This document shows positions 34,934 to 44,171 of a stretch of DNA of 64,000 bases, piece after piece (the stretch's first letter is position 1; each line of letters begins with the position of its first letter). The notes below the pieces were generated by a model. It did not search any database. It was not told the DNA's origin and saw only the letters and a program-made list of their open reading frames with translations. Source of the DNA: Opacimonas sp002292215. GTDB taxonomy: Bacteria > Pseudomonadota > Gammaproteobacteria > Enterobacterales > Alteromonadaceae. The position numbers were made by a program, and so were the translations under genes. The stretch lies in NCBI GenBank assembly GCA_943846745.1, contig OX044360.1:992001-1056000 (forward strand). Direction: 5' to 3'.

Positions 34934-37900
34934 ATGAGTGAACATATCACCGAAGACGTCGTTGATGTTAATAAAGAAGAAACCGGCTTAATCGCGTATT
35001 TTGCCAACAATGCAGTAGCAGCTAACTTGATGATGGGCTTTATCATCATTATGGGGTTAATCAGCTACAATTCGATTCAACGACAAATGTTTCCCAATGT
35101 GGAAATCAACTTTATTAATGTCCAAGCTTCCTACCCAGGTGCAGCCCCTCGAGAAATTGAAGAAAGTATCTTAATTAAGATTGAAGAATCCTTGAAAGAT
35201 ATTACTGAAATCAAAGAAAGCGTCTCTCGTGCCTTCCGTAATGGTGGTCGCATCAGCCTGCGTATTCGTGAAGGTGAAGATTTAGCGTCAGTACTCGATA
35301 AAGTAAAACAACGCGTAGATAGTATCGGTACCTTCCCTGCTGATATGGAACCGATCCAGGTCACTCAGGCAGAATTTCAGCAAGATGTGATTGAGATGTC
35401 ACTCGTGGGTGATGTGCCATTAGAACAGCTCAAGCCCATTGCGAATCAAATTGAAAATGAACTTCTACAACTAAACAATGTGTCGCTAGCGAATGCATCC
35501 GCCCCTGATGACGAGATTGCGATAGAAGTACAGCCAGAAGCACTCAAACAATACGATCTAACCATCAGTGATATTACTGCTGCAATACGGCGTTACTCGG
35601 CTAATTTTTCAGCTGGTCAATTACGTACTGATGCAGGGATCATTGCCGTTCGTGTAGAAAACCAATACTACAACGGTGAAGAATTTCGCAACATACCAGT
35701 TAAAATTGGCGCAAACGGTGGTCGCGTCTTATTACAAGATGTGGCACTAATTAAAGATGGCTTTACAGAAGGTGAACGTTACTTTAAATACTCAGGTCAA
35801 AATGCGATATTTATTGATGTCAAAGCGACGAAGTCACAAGATACCATTCCTGTCGCAGAGTCTGTCAAAGCCTATATTGAGGAAAAAAATAAAACCTTAC
35901 CCCAAGGGTTAGAGCTCAAAGTTCTAGTGGATATGACCTACTACCTTAACGCTCGTTTAGATATGATGCTTGGTAATTTAATCCAAGGTTCTATCTTAGT
36001 GGCATTGATGCTGACGTTATTTTTACGTTTTAAACTCGCTTTTTGGGTTATGGTCGGTTTACCTGTGTGCTTTTTAGGCGCCATGATGATGATGCCTATT
36101 TTTGGCGTCACAATTAATATTCTGTCTTTGTTTGCCTTTATTATGGTGCTCGGGATTGTGGTGGATGATGCCATTGTGATTGGTGAATCTGCGTATAGCG
36201 AAGTAGAACAATATGGTGGCGGCGTCAATAACGTCGTACGTGGTGCGAAACGCGTCGCGACCCCCGCGACATTTGGCGTGTTAACCACTATCGCGGTATT
36301 TGCTCCCTTTACCCAATCTAGCGGTTTTGAAGGAGCGTTCTTCTATAATATCTCTATGGTCGTGATCTTATGTTTGGTGTTTTCACTCATCGAATCCAAA
36401 CTCATTTTACCTGCCCATATCGCGCAAATTAACTTTACACCAATCAAAGAAAATGGCTTTAGAGATCGCTTTAATAAAGCCTTCTTTGGTTTTGTAAATG
36501 GTAAATACCGTCGTTTTGTCGAACAGTGTGTCGAGTATCGCTGGGCGGTGTTTGCATTCTTTATTGCCATGCTATTAATCAGTTTTGGTTTAATCCAAGC
36601 CAATTATGTCCGTATGGTGCCAAACCCCAAAGTCCCGCACGATTTTCCATCTATAAGTATAGAGATGAGTGAAACAGTATCGGATCAAACCACTATCGAT
36701 GCCCTTAAGACGATTGAGAAAATAATTTTGGATGTTGAGCAAGAAACCATTGATGCCGAAGGGTCTGGTATGATCCGTGATATCTTAGCCTTTAACCGAG
36801 GGCGTACAGAAGCTCGGATAGTGGTACCACTCGTCGATGAAGAATTACGTCTTTATGATACGTTCGAGTTAGCGCGACGCTGGCGTGAACGCATACCCGA
36901 AATTGCAGGCATGAAGTCATTTTCAATCCAAGATGATGTTAACGGCGGCAATGATGACGGTGAATTTGGTTATCTTATTTATGGCAGTGATATCAAAACA
37001 CTTAATGCCGCAGGCCGTTATCTGATTTCTTTACTGCAACAAGAAAATGGGTTGTTTGATATTAGCTCAACCATCGATCCTGCGAGTAAAGAGATCCGCA
37101 TGTCATTGTTGCCTGTTGCCGATGACTTAGGACTTGATATATCGAATATTGCCCGTCAGGTTGGATTGAGTTTTTATGGTGGTGAAGCCCAGCGCGTCAT
37201 TCGTAATGGTGAAGAAGTCAAAGTCATGGTGCGTTACCCACAACTCACCCGTGAACGTTTTGCTGAGTTAAAATATACCATGATTAAAACGCCAACCGGT
37301 CAAGAAGTGATGCTCGGTGATGTGGTTGATCTGACTGAAGAACCGGGTATTTCGTATATTCGTAGAGAAGAAGGTTATCGCACCGTTTATGTTTGGGGTG
37401 CCATTGATGAAGAGGCCGTCGAACCGAGTGCGGTAATTGACCAAATCAAAGATAATCTATTGCCTAAAATGAAAGAAGCTTTCCCTGCGGTTAAAACTCA
37501 GTTAGGTGGCACCATTGAAGAGCAACAAGCTCAACAAGATGAACAATTCATGTTCTTTTGGGCTGGGATGATCATGGTATTTATCTTATTAGCTGTTCCG
37601 CTTAAAAGTTACGGTCAACCCTTGATCATCATGTCGGTCATCCCTTTTAGTTTAACAGGGGCGATTTGGGGACACTTTTTACTCGGCATTGATTTGTCGA
37701 TGATGTCGACGTTTGGTTTAATCGCAGCGGCAGGCGTAGTGATCAATGATTCATTAGTGATGACAGATTATATCAACCAACGCCGTAAACAAGGTTACGA
37801 TGTGAAAACGGCTGTTTTAGAAGCAGGTTGTGTGCGTTTCAGAGCGATTACATTAACCTCCATTACGACCTTTGCTGGCGTGCTCCCGATTATGTTTGAA

Positions 37901-38104
37901 ACAAGTCTACAAGCTTCATTTGTGATCCCGATGGCAGTCGCGCTAGGATTTGCAGTCCTATACGCTACAATAGTGACATTAGTCTTAGTGCCGTGTTTAT
38001 ATATTATTTTACTCGACTTAACTCGTCCCTTTAACTGGGTAAAAAGTAAATTAACAACACACACAAACGTCGAATCTGATACGACAGTCCTGACCAATGA
38101 GTAG
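34934..38104 (+). CDS. RND efflux transporter permease (AcrB/HAE family)
   Basis: 1056 aa, full length, with 12 transmembrane helices in two groups and two large periplasmic loops. Helix 4 carries GIVVDDAIVIGE, the RND motif with paired Asp residues for proton relay, and helix 10 carries the related GVVINDSLVMTDYI. The porter region begins TFPNVE-like at QRQMFPNVEINFINVQASYPGAAPREIE. It is translated with the adaptor as one efflux unit. Sequence alone does not separate drug from other hydrophobic substrates. Confidence 0.95.
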   Translation: MSEHITEDVVDVNKEETGLIAYFANNAVAANLMMGFIIIMGLISYNSIQRQMFPNVEINFINVQASYPGAAPREIEESILIKIEESLKDITEIKESVSRAFRNGGRISLRIREGEDLASVLDKVKQRVDSIGTFPADMEPIQVTQAEFQQDVIEMSLVGDVPLEQLKPIANQIENELLQLNNVSLANASAPDDEIAIEVQPEALKQYDLTISDITAAIRRYSANFSAGQLRTDAGIIAVRVENQYYNGEEFRNIPVKIGANGGRVLLQDVALIKDGFTEGERYFKYSGQNAIFIDVKATKSQDTIPVAESVKAYIEEKNKTLPQGLELKVLVDMTYYLNARLDMMLGNLIQGSILVALMLTLFLRFKLAFWVMVGLPVCFLGAMMMMPIFGVTINILSLFAFIMVLGIVVDDAIVIGESAYSEVEQYGGGVNNVVRGAKRVATPATFGVLTTIAVFAPFTQSSGFEGAFFYNISMVVILCLVFSLIESKLILPAHIAQINFTPIKENGFRDRFNKAFFGFVNGKYRRFVEQCVEYRWAVFAFFIAMLLISFGLIQANYVRMVPNPKVPHDFPSISIEMSETVSDQTTIDALKTIEKIILDVEQETIDAEGSGMIRDILAFNRGRTEARIVVPLVDEELRLYDTFELARRWRERIPEIAGMKSFSIQDDVNGGNDDGEFGYLIYGSDIKTLNAAGRYLISLLQQENGLFDISSTIDPASKEIRMSLLPVADDLGLDISNIARQVGLSFYGGEAQRVIRNGEEVKVMVRYPQLTRERFAELKYTMIKTPTGQEVMLGDVVDLTEEPGISYIRREEGYRTVYVWGAIDEEAVEPSAVIDQIKDNLLPKMKEAFPAVKTQLGGTIEEQQAQQDEQFMFFWAGMIMVFILLAVPLKSYGQPLIIMSVIPFSLTGAIWGHFLLGIDLSMMSTFGLIAAAGVVINDSLVMTDYINQRRKQGYDVKTAVLEAGCVRFRAITLTSITTFAGVLPIMFETSLQASFVIPMAVALGFAVLYATIVTLVLVPCLYIILLDLTRPFNWVKSKLTTHTNVESDTTVLTNE

Positions 38105-38221
38105 TCAATTGGCGTAATCTCATGACATTAGGTCATTGATTGGATTGGTATCGCTTATTAATGAAAAAACCAAGGAATATTTAAATTATAAGCGGTGATG
38201 CCGATATAAAATCAATGATTA

Positions 38222-38243
38222 TGCGCAACAGGGTTGTTGCGCA
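38222..38243 (+). terminator. Stem-loop TGCGCAACA-gggt-TGTTGCGCA
   Basis: Perfect 9-bp arms with a GGGT loop, 118 bases beyond the RND permease stop. No T-run follows. It could end the RND transcript or belong to the decayed chemotaxis locus just downstream. Confidence 0.4.
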
Positions 38244-38282
38244 ACAGGTGTTTCACGATGCTAAGCTAACTAGGAGTCAAGG

Positions 38283-38333
38283 ATGACAAGTATGACAAGG
38301 ATCTTAATTACTGGAATAGTCACGCATGGATAG
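38283..38333 (+). CDS. 16-codon ORF with a strong ribosome site, coupled to cheA remnant
   Basis: AGGAG and AAGG lie directly before an ATG at 38283. The frame encodes MTSMTRILITGIVTHG and stops at 38331-38333, overlapping the ATG of the cheA remnant at 38326. It may be the truncated start of a lost chemotaxis gene (response regulators often begin in a similar way) or a leader peptide. Evidence is the ribosome site and coupling only. Confidence 0.3.
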   Translation: MTSMTRILITGIVTHG

Positions 38334-38928
38334 ATTGTTAGCAACCTTTATTACGGAAGCTAGAGATAATCTAGAGATTAGCTCGACTTGCTTTTTAGCC
38401 TTAGAGCAAGACCCGACTAATACCGCGACGCTCGATACCGTATTTCGCAGTGTGCATACCATGAAAGGATCGTCTGGATTATTCGATATTACTCCATTTA
38501 CCAACGTCATGCATGAAGCAGAAAGCGTCCTTGAACGCATGCGTTATGCTGACTTGGTCTTAACTTCAGACCATATCGACACTTTACTGGATAGTATGGA
38601 TCAAGTAAGTAGGTGGCTAGACGAATTAGAATCCACGCAAACTCTTAACCACAGGGTTGATGAATTATCGAACAGATTATGTGTTGAATTACGCGCCATT
38701 GCAAGCACACCAAATTCGAACCATGATAAAACTATTCATGTCGACAAGATTGGCACACTAACAGAATTAACAAACGCACCAAACTGGGTATCCCAACTAC
38801 ATCATGTAGCACGTAAAACACTATACAAAGAATTATTAATCAGCGACCGACACATCAATATCATTACCTATACGCCTGATCCACAATGTTTTTTAAATGA
38901 TGTTGACTATCGAATCACAACAAGATAA
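38326..38928 (+). pseudogene. CheA histidine kinase remnant, N-terminal Hpt part only
   Basis: 200-codon frame whose first about 110 residues are a CheA P1 (Hpt) domain, with the phosphoacceptor in SVHTMKGSSGLF (His47) and TNVMHEAESVLERMR after it. The segment TYTPDPQCFLNDVD near residue 190 matches the post-P1 domain of one CheA class. The dimerisation, ATPase and CheW-like domains (some 400-500 residues) are missing. Just where the homology stops, a second frame reads as the end of a CheY. The gene therefore looks like the 5' end of a deleted cheA. A short Hpt protein could still be made. Confidence 0.75.
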
Positions 38929-39028
38929 AAGGGATGAGGCAAAACAAGCAGGCGCGACAGGTTGGCTCGTCAAACCCGTTCAACCCGACGAGCTCAGCAA
39001 TGTTGTGCGAAAGTTATTACCGTTGTAA
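38897..39028 (+). pseudogene. CheY response-regulator remnant, C-terminal part only
   Basis: In the +1-shifted frame relative to the cheA remnant, codons 38897-39025 read as the last third of a chemotaxis CheY: MLTIESQQDK, then AKQAGATGWLVKPV with the conserved Lys, then QPDELSNVVRKLLPL and a stop at 39026-39028. The phosphoacceptor half of the protein is absent. The junction with cheA falls near 38897-38903. It is too short to be functional. Confidence 0.75.
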
Positions 39029-39166
39029 CGCAAACGTTTTAAGTAAAACGAGTTTTAGGACAGTGAGTGATTAGCCTTTACAGCTTAAGATTTGTAACAA
39101 ATTTATCAATGATATGTATAATTATCTTGAGACTGCAAAAATGCACACAATATGAGAACTTTTAAT

Positions 39167-40165
39167 ATGAAATTAACTCCTCCTTATGCGCTTTTTTTAG
39201 GTGATGCATCTGATAGCCTAGGATTAAAAATGGCCAATAGCATCGCAACTTGGCGACCATCGCAATGTGTCGGTGAAATAGCACTTCCTGAGTGTTCTGT
39301 CACGACAGGCTTACCTCTTTTATCCATCAAAGATGCTGCCGAACAAGGGGCTAAATCATTTGTCTTAGGCTTTAATAATGCCGGTGGACATATTGATATC
39401 AAATATTTACCCCATATTAAACTCGCCATTGAACATGGTATGCATATCATCAATGGTTTGCATGATAAGTTATCCGACATTCCAGAGCTAGTTGCATTGG
39501 CACAGCAGTATCAGGTTGATTTGATTGATATCCGTCACCCTACTACTCGTTTTAAGACTGCTAATGGCCAAAAACGCACAGGTAAACGGTTGTTAACTGT
39601 TGGTACGGATTGTTCTGTTGGTAAGATGTACACCACCCTTGCCTTGCATGAAGCCATGCAAGCCAAGGGCATGCATGCGACATTTCGCGCTACCGGTCAA
39701 TGTGGAATTTTAGTAGCAGGAGAAGGCGTCGCCGTTGATTGTGTTGTCTCAGACTTTATTTCTGGTGCTGTCGAAGCGCTCACCCCGGATAATGCAGCTG
39801 ACCATTGGGATGTCATTGAAGGTCAAGGTTCGCTATTTCATCCGGCATTTGCAGGAGTAACACTGGGCTTGATCCACGGTGCTCAAGCTGATGCATTAGT
39901 AATATGTCACACGTTGCGTCGTGAATTTATGCGCGGCATGCCTGGTTATCGATTACCAACAGTCCAACAAGCAGTGGAGCTAAACCTGTTACATGCACGC
40001 CTGACCAACCCTAATTGTAAAGTCATCGGTATCAGTCTCAATACCAGTGCCGTTGACGAGCAAACCGCGCGTGAAACATGCTTGCAAATATCTCAAGAAA
40101 CGGGTTTACCATGCCAAGATCCTATTCGACATGGTGTCGATAGATTAATGAGTCAGTTACTATAA
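39167..40165 (+). CDS. dgcN: D-glutamate N-acetyltransferase (DUF1611)
   Basis: 332 aa from the ATG at 39167, which aligns MKLTPPYALFLGD with family N-termini and has GAGA about nine bases upstream; an ATG at 39152 is the alternative. DUF1611 protein with a P-loop-like GTDCSVGK at 146-153 and conserved RATGQCGILVAGEG. Family knowledge: in marine Proteobacteria DgcN acetylates D-glutamate with acetyl-CoA, and DgcA then racemises N-acetyl-D-glutamate to the L form, allowing growth on D-Glu. The dgcA homolog follows after one base, so the pair is surely co-transcribed. Cytoplasmic. Confidence 0.85.
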   Translation: MKLTPPYALFLGDASDSLGLKMANSIATWRPSQCVGEIALPECSVTTGLPLLSIKDAAEQGAKSFVLGFNNAGGHIDIKYLPHIKLAIEHGMHIINGLHDKLSDIPELVALAQQYQVDLIDIRHPTTRFKTANGQKRTGKRLLTVGTDCSVGKMYTTLALHEAMQAKGMHATFRATGQCGILVAGEGVAVDCVVSDFISGAVEALTPDNAADHWDVIEGQGSLFHPAFAGVTLGLIHGAQADALVICHTLRREFMRGMPGYRLPTVQQAVELNLLHARLTNPNCKVIGISLNTSAVDEQTARETCLQISQETGLPCQDPIRHGVDRLMSQLL

Positions 40166-40166
40166 T

Positions 40167-41189
40167 ATGAAATATATTATCACTCAGCATTCTTTACCAT
40201 TGGCACGAGAGTTTCGGATCTCAAGGGGGGCAAAAACTCATGCCGACGTCGTGCGTTTACGTATTGAAGCTGCTGGCTTTAGCGGACGCAGTGAATGTGT
40301 ACCATATGCTCGCTATGGCGAAAGTATCACCTCGGTGAGTGCTGATATTGATGATTTTTTGACGCAATGGCAGCCTGAATTATCACGCTTACTGACTGAC
40401 CTCGTTCTATTAAGTGACACGACGCTATTGACGGATTTTATTGAAGCTAAACAGCTCAAAGGTGCTGCGGCTAATGCGGTTGATTGCGCTATATGGGATT
40501 GGATTTGTAAGCATTTTAATGAATCCATTTATACATTATTAGAATTACCTGAAAATAAACCGACGATAACGGCTCAGACATTGAGTCTAGGTTCATTAGA
40601 AGACATGCTCGAACAAGCGTATCTGATGCGCGATGTGCCGTTAATAAAAATCAAGTTTGATGCTACTGACGTGGTACTTAAAATGCAAAAAATCGCCGAG
40701 ATCTGCCCCAACAGCGAATTTATTTTAGACGCCAATGAAGCCTGGTCAATTGCATTACTCAATGAGATTGTGATTGGTTTAGATGGAATAAAAGTGCGCT
40801 TAATTGAGCAGCCATTGCCTGCCGATACAGATGATGACATGCTTTTTTATCGCGGCAAGATCCCAATCTGCGCCGATGAGTCATGTCATACAAGCCACAC
40901 GTTTGCCCAATTAGTTGGCAAATACCAAGCCATTAATATCAAGTTAGATAAGACTGGCGGCTTCACAGAAGCATTACGTTTAATCCAACTTGCTCAGGCA
41001 GCTAATATGCAGGTTATGCTCGGGTGTATGGTCGGTTCATCATTGGCAATGGCACCGAATCGAGTGCTAGCTGGCTATGCCGATGTACTTGATTTGGACG
41101 GGCCGGTATTAGTTGCTCAAGATATTGATGATGGGTACACGATTGATAACGGTTATATCTCGACGCATTCTTCACGTTTATGGGGCTAA
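40167..41189 (+). CDS. dgcA: N-acetyl-D-glutamate racemase / dipeptide epimerase-like enolase
   Basis: 340 aa, enolase superfamily. General bases Lys161-Ile-Lys163 (IKIKFD) and Lys262 (KLDKTGG), metal ligands Asp188 (ILDANEAW), Glu214 (LIEQPLP) and Asp237 (CADES). This residue set is shared by L-Ala-D/L-Glu epimerases and by DgcA. Immediate linkage to dgcN favours DgcA over a murein-peptide epimerase. The annotation 'dipeptide epimerase' would be the usual automatic call. A hairpin follows the stop. Confidence 0.87.
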   Translation: MKYIITQHSLPLAREFRISRGAKTHADVVRLRIEAAGFSGRSECVPYARYGESITSVSADIDDFLTQWQPELSRLLTDLVLLSDTTLLTDFIEAKQLKGAAANAVDCAIWDWICKHFNESIYTLLELPENKPTITAQTLSLGSLEDMLEQAYLMRDVPLIKIKFDATDVVLKMQKIAEICPNSEFILDANEAWSIALLNEIVIGLDGIKVRLIEQPLPADTDDDMLFYRGKIPICADESCHTSHTFAQLVGKYQAINIKLDKTGGFTEALRLIQLAQAANMQVMLGCMVGSSLAMAPNRVLAGYADVLDLDGPVLVAQDIDDGYTIDNGYISTHSSRLWG

Positions 41190-41212
41190 GTTAACCGTAA
41201 TTTTCAAACCAT

Positions 41213-41236
41213 ATTGTAGGATTCTCCACCTACAAT
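41213..41236 (+). terminator. Hairpin after dgcA overlapping the response-regulator stop
   Basis: ATTGTAGG (41213-41220) and CCTACAAT (41229-41236) are perfect complements with an 8-nt loop. It lies 23 bases after dgcA and includes the TAG stop (41230-41232) of the convergent regulator gene. No T-run follows. Confidence 0.5.
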
Positions 41237-41868
41237 TGAGCAGGATCAACCAGCCCATATTTAATGGCAAAGCGGGTTAACTGAAACCCGGTTGTACAAT
41301 TAAATTTATTTAAAATATTACGACGGTGCACATGCGCAGTTTTGACGGCAATATCTAATTGATGCGCGACATGTTTCACTTCATGCCCCATCGCTAACAA
41401 CACAAATATTTCTTTTTCACGTTGGGTTAACGCTTGATATAATTCAAATTCTTCAGATTGCTGAGTAGCACTTTCTAGAACGGCAGGACTATGTACCGTG
41501 TAGCCGGATGCAACTTTATGTAACGCATCTAGCAAGACATCACCAGCATCGCGTTTAGAGATATACGCATTTACTCGCAAAGACTGAGCAGTCACTATGT
41601 AATGTGCGTTTTCATACATGCTCAAGACGACGGTTTTAATTAATGGAACACGTTTTTTGATTTCTTTGACTAATTCCAAACCATTTTTATTAGGTAATGA
41701 AATATCGGTCACTAAAATACAATCTTCCGTTATTACATCACTTGCTAAGGCATCTTCTGCACTACCAAATGAATCAACAACGACAAACGCATCATCTGAT
41801 TGTATTAATTGTATAAATCCATTTAAGACTAATTCATGGTCATCGACTAAAACAATATTAATGGGCAT
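41230..41868 (-). CDS. NarL/UhpA-type response regulator (orphan)
   Basis: 212 aa. Receiver domain with Asp9-Asp10, phosphoacceptor Asp55 (LVTDISLPNKNG) and Lys105 (AYISKRDAG), then a LuxR-type helix-turn-helix (LTQREKEIFVLLAMGHEVKHVAHQLDIAVKTAHVHRRNIL) at about 148-205. A response regulator of this type is phosphorylated by a HisKA_3 histidine kinase, but none is adjacent. The only HisKA_3 kinases seen lie at 58.0-61.4 kb. AGAG four bases before the ATG supports the start. Its targets are unknown. Confidence 0.93.
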   Translation of the reverse strand: MPINIVLVDDHELVLNGFIQLIQSDDAFVVVDSFGSAEDALASDVITEDCILVTDISLPNKNGLELVKEIKKRVPLIKTVVLSMYENAHYIVTAQSLRVNAYISKRDAGDVLLDALHKVASGYTVHSPAVLESATQQSEEFELYQALTQREKEIFVLLAMGHEVKHVAHQLDIAVKTAHVHRRNILNKFNCTTGFQLTRFAIKYGLVDPAQL

Positions 41869-42045
41869 AAAACTCTTATTTGAATATAAATTTCGTTAAA
41901 TTGTATTTTAATCCGATAAAAACTAATTACAATTAATATCTACAAAGTGTATGAATATAACACAATTAAAATACAATTTTAATTTGCATTAACCCAAGTT
42001 TATCTCTAAATTAATAGAGAAAATTTTTATCATTAAGGAATTGTT

Positions 42046-42372
42046 ATGCGTCAACCAACTCAACAAGCACTTATCAATCGAGGCTTACTAATGGGCATGT
42101 GTGCAATGCTGATGTCGGGTTGTGCATGGAATGATGCAGGTCAAATTTTATATCAATCCGTGATCTCTAAGCAAAAATTTGATTGTGAAAATGACAAAGT
42201 AGGTGACAGTATTGAGCGCTGTAAACAAGATATTGATGCAAGTATTGATAGTAGTCTTGATGCTGTACAAGCGGTAAAATCAGACCTAAAAGAAACTGCA
42301 GCTAACGAAGGATACGAGCCAAAAGATTTTGTTAAAAAACAAATTAACCGAGTAACACGCTCAACACAATAG
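42046..42372 (+). CDS. Small predicted lipoprotein of unknown function
   Basis: 108 aa. Type II signal peptide ending in the lipobox LMSGC with Cys26; the mature part of about 83 residues is charged and probably helical, with several Asp/Lys-rich turns (FDCENDKVGDSIERCKQDID) and two further Cys that could form a disulfide. TAAGGA before the ATG is a good ribosome site. Residue +2 after Cys is Ala, so outer-membrane sorting by Lol is predicted. I do not recognise a family. Its 3' end overlaps that of the LrgB-like gene by 29 bp in opposite orientation. Confidence 0.8.
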   Translation: MRQPTQQALINRGLLMGMCAMLMSGCAWNDAGQILYQSVISKQKFDCENDKVGDSIERCKQDIDASIDSSLDAVQAVKSDLKETAANEGYEPKDFVKKQINRVTRSTQ

Positions 42373-43054
42373 CGGTTCCCACCCCATTAACGCATAACGC
42401 TAACGACGCAAATGCACCCGATTGCTCACTCAACAATACCGCTTTAGACGTACCTATACCATGGGCAATAGTACCCAGTACTATGCCATTAGCTTTGTCA
42501 TCATTGATTTGCAACAATCTATTCACACTAGGAAGTGCCATGACTCCTATCATGCCCGTAATAATATTGAATACAGCAGCGAGCCCGGCAATTCCACCAA
42601 GCATTGTTGCGGTATCCATAGCAAAAGGTGTGGTGATTGATTTGGTCAATATGGTGAGTTGCCATGCCGGCTCGGCACCTAATAAATACAATACACTAAA
42701 CGCACTTAAAGGCGCAAACAGCCCACCTACTGCAATCGGAATAATCACCTTTATTCCTAGTTCACGCAGAACCGGAAATTGATTGTATACCGGAAGTGCT
42801 AATCCGACCGTTAATGGACCGAGTAAATATTTAATCGGATGCAGGTGAGTCATTACCTGTCCAACATCCGGTTCAATAAGCTGGGTTAAGGTTAGCAGTA
42901 GCGTCGTCGTGGTCAAGATGGGATGGGCCAAAATGTGCTGATTGGTCCATTTTGCAAATCTAATAGCTAAGCCGTAGCACAATACCAACATCACAATCCA
43001 CATTGCAGAGTGAGAAATGTCACTAAAAGATAAGTCGAATGCGAATAGATTCAT
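42344..43054 (-). CDS. LrgB/CidB family membrane protein
   Basis: 236 aa, about seven to eight hydrophobic segments. It carries the family core TKSITTPFAMDTATMLGG and GTIAHGIGTSKA. Such proteins act with a small LrgA/CidA partner in holin-like control of murein hydrolases or in export of small metabolites (plant and bacterial PLGG1/LrgB move glycolate, glycerate or pyruvate). Its ATG overlaps the stop of the upstream lrgA-like gene as ATGA. Since the window also encodes LldD, a role in overflow metabolites is possible but not shown. Confidence 0.88.
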   Translation of the reverse strand: MNLFAFDLSFSDISHSAMWIVMLVLCYGLAIRFAKWTNQHILAHPILTTTTLLLTLTQLIEPDVGQVMTHLHPIKYLLGPLTVGLALPVYNQFPVLRELGIKVIIPIAVGGLFAPLSAFSVLYLLGAEPAWQLTILTKSITTPFAMDTATMLGGIAGLAAVFNIITGMIGVMALPSVNRLLQINDDKANGIVLGTIAHGIGTSKAVLLSEQSGAFASLALCVNGVGTAIVLSVLLG

Positions 43055-43443
43055 TGTGGGGATTGATCCGTAGGATCACTGTTGGTTTTTGGCGACGGTT
43101 TCAGTAATGTATTACTGACCCACATGACCAGCGCCATGCTGGCAATCGTCGTTAATACCAATGCCAACACTAAGGCGAGCCAATGATCATACACGGCTTG
43201 CTGAAACAACCAGACAGCCATTATCGCCGGCACAAAAAACATCGACATATGACCCAGATAAAGTGGGATAACAGCATTTAAAAAAGCGGGTACCTTACCA
43301 TAAACCGCAAACACCAATAGCAATATAAATAAGCCATTGATCGTTGCTGGTAAAGGAATGACTACGCTAGCGACATCTCCTAGTTCATAGGCGCCAATTA
43401 GTACAATCAAAGTGCCAATATGTTGCAAGAATCGTTTTATCAA
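43051..43443 (-). CDS. LrgA/CidA family holin-like protein
   Basis: 130 aa with four predicted transmembrane segments and the family pattern near VVIPLPATINGLFILLLVFAVYGKVPAFLNA. The start seems to be TTG at 43443 with AGAAG upstream, because no internal Met gives a full N-terminus. It pairs with the LrgB-like protein through an ATGA overlap. The C-terminal tail is polar and Pro/Ser-rich. Confidence 0.85.
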   Translation of the reverse strand: MIKRFLQHIGTLIVLIGAYELGDVASVVIPLPATINGLFILLLVFAVYGKVPAFLNAVIPLYLGHMSMFFVPAIMAVWLFQQAVYDHWLALVLALVLTTIASMALVMWVSNTLLKPSPKTNSDPTDQSPQ

Positions 43444-43471
43444 AATATCTGCTTCTACAGTAATTTAATCG

Positions 43472-44128
43472 TTAAATCTGCGTGAAAATCTGTTCAGCAG
43501 TAAAACGTGATTTAGGTAACGTCGCATTAAAATCAGTCTCTGCACGATAGCCTAGCGCAACAACCGCAACAGGCGCTAAATTTTGTCCTCGTAGATCAAA
43601 TTCAGCATCAAGTGCAGGGAAATCAAAGCCTTCCATTGGTAATGCATCAACTCCCATGATTGCAGCACTCGTGAGTAACGCGCCAAGATTAAGGTAAACT
43701 TGTTTTTCCATCCAATGTTGGGTGTCTTTTAACTCATAACGATGTAAATCGACAAACGTGCTGCGTACTTTATGATAGGTGGCTTTAAAGCTAGGATCTT
43801 TCGCAAAACGACCATCTGTCTCTTCTTGTTCAAGTAGCTGAGTTAAATACTCATCATCCATGTGGATTTTGCTACACAGCACAATGACATGCGAGGCGCC
43901 ACTAACTTTCGGTGCGTTATAGGCATACGGACCCGTTGCGCCAGAATTGATTCGAGCTTTACCCGCTTCAGTGCTCGCAATGATGAAGTGCCAAGGCTGA
44001 GTATTGACACTTGAAGGCGCATTGCGCAGTACCGATAAGAGTTGTGCTACATCATCTTGAGCAATTTTTTTATCGGCATCAAACACTTTGGTAGCGTAAC
44101 GCGATTGCATAGCTTGAGCGACGTTCAT
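43472..44128 (-). CDS. nfsB: Oxygen-insensitive NAD(P)H nitroreductase / dihydropteridine reductase
   Basis: 218 aa, matching E. coli NfsB along its length: RYATKVFDADKKI (FMN phosphate loop), NAPSSVNTQPWHFIIAST, EDGRFA-like ETDGRFAKDP, KQVYLNLGALL and the C-terminal LPKSRF. FMN-dependent two-electron reduction of nitroaromatics and quinones in the cytoplasm. AAGG six bases before the ATG. It follows dgkA on the same strand by 43 bp and precedes the lrgAB-like pair by 28 bp. Confidence 0.93.
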   Translation of the reverse strand: MNVAQAMQSRYATKVFDADKKIAQDDVAQLLSVLRNAPSSVNTQPWHFIIASTEAGKARINSGATGPYAYNAPKVSGASHVIVLCSKIHMDDEYLTQLLEQEETDGRFAKDPSFKATYHKVRSTFVDLHRYELKDTQHWMEKQVYLNLGALLTSAAIMGVDALPMEGFDFPALDAEFDLRGQNLAPVAVVALGYRAETDFNATLPKSRFTAEQIFTQI

Positions 44129-44171
44129 AAAAGACCTTAAGTAATAATCGAGATTAGTAAGACCTTTTATA

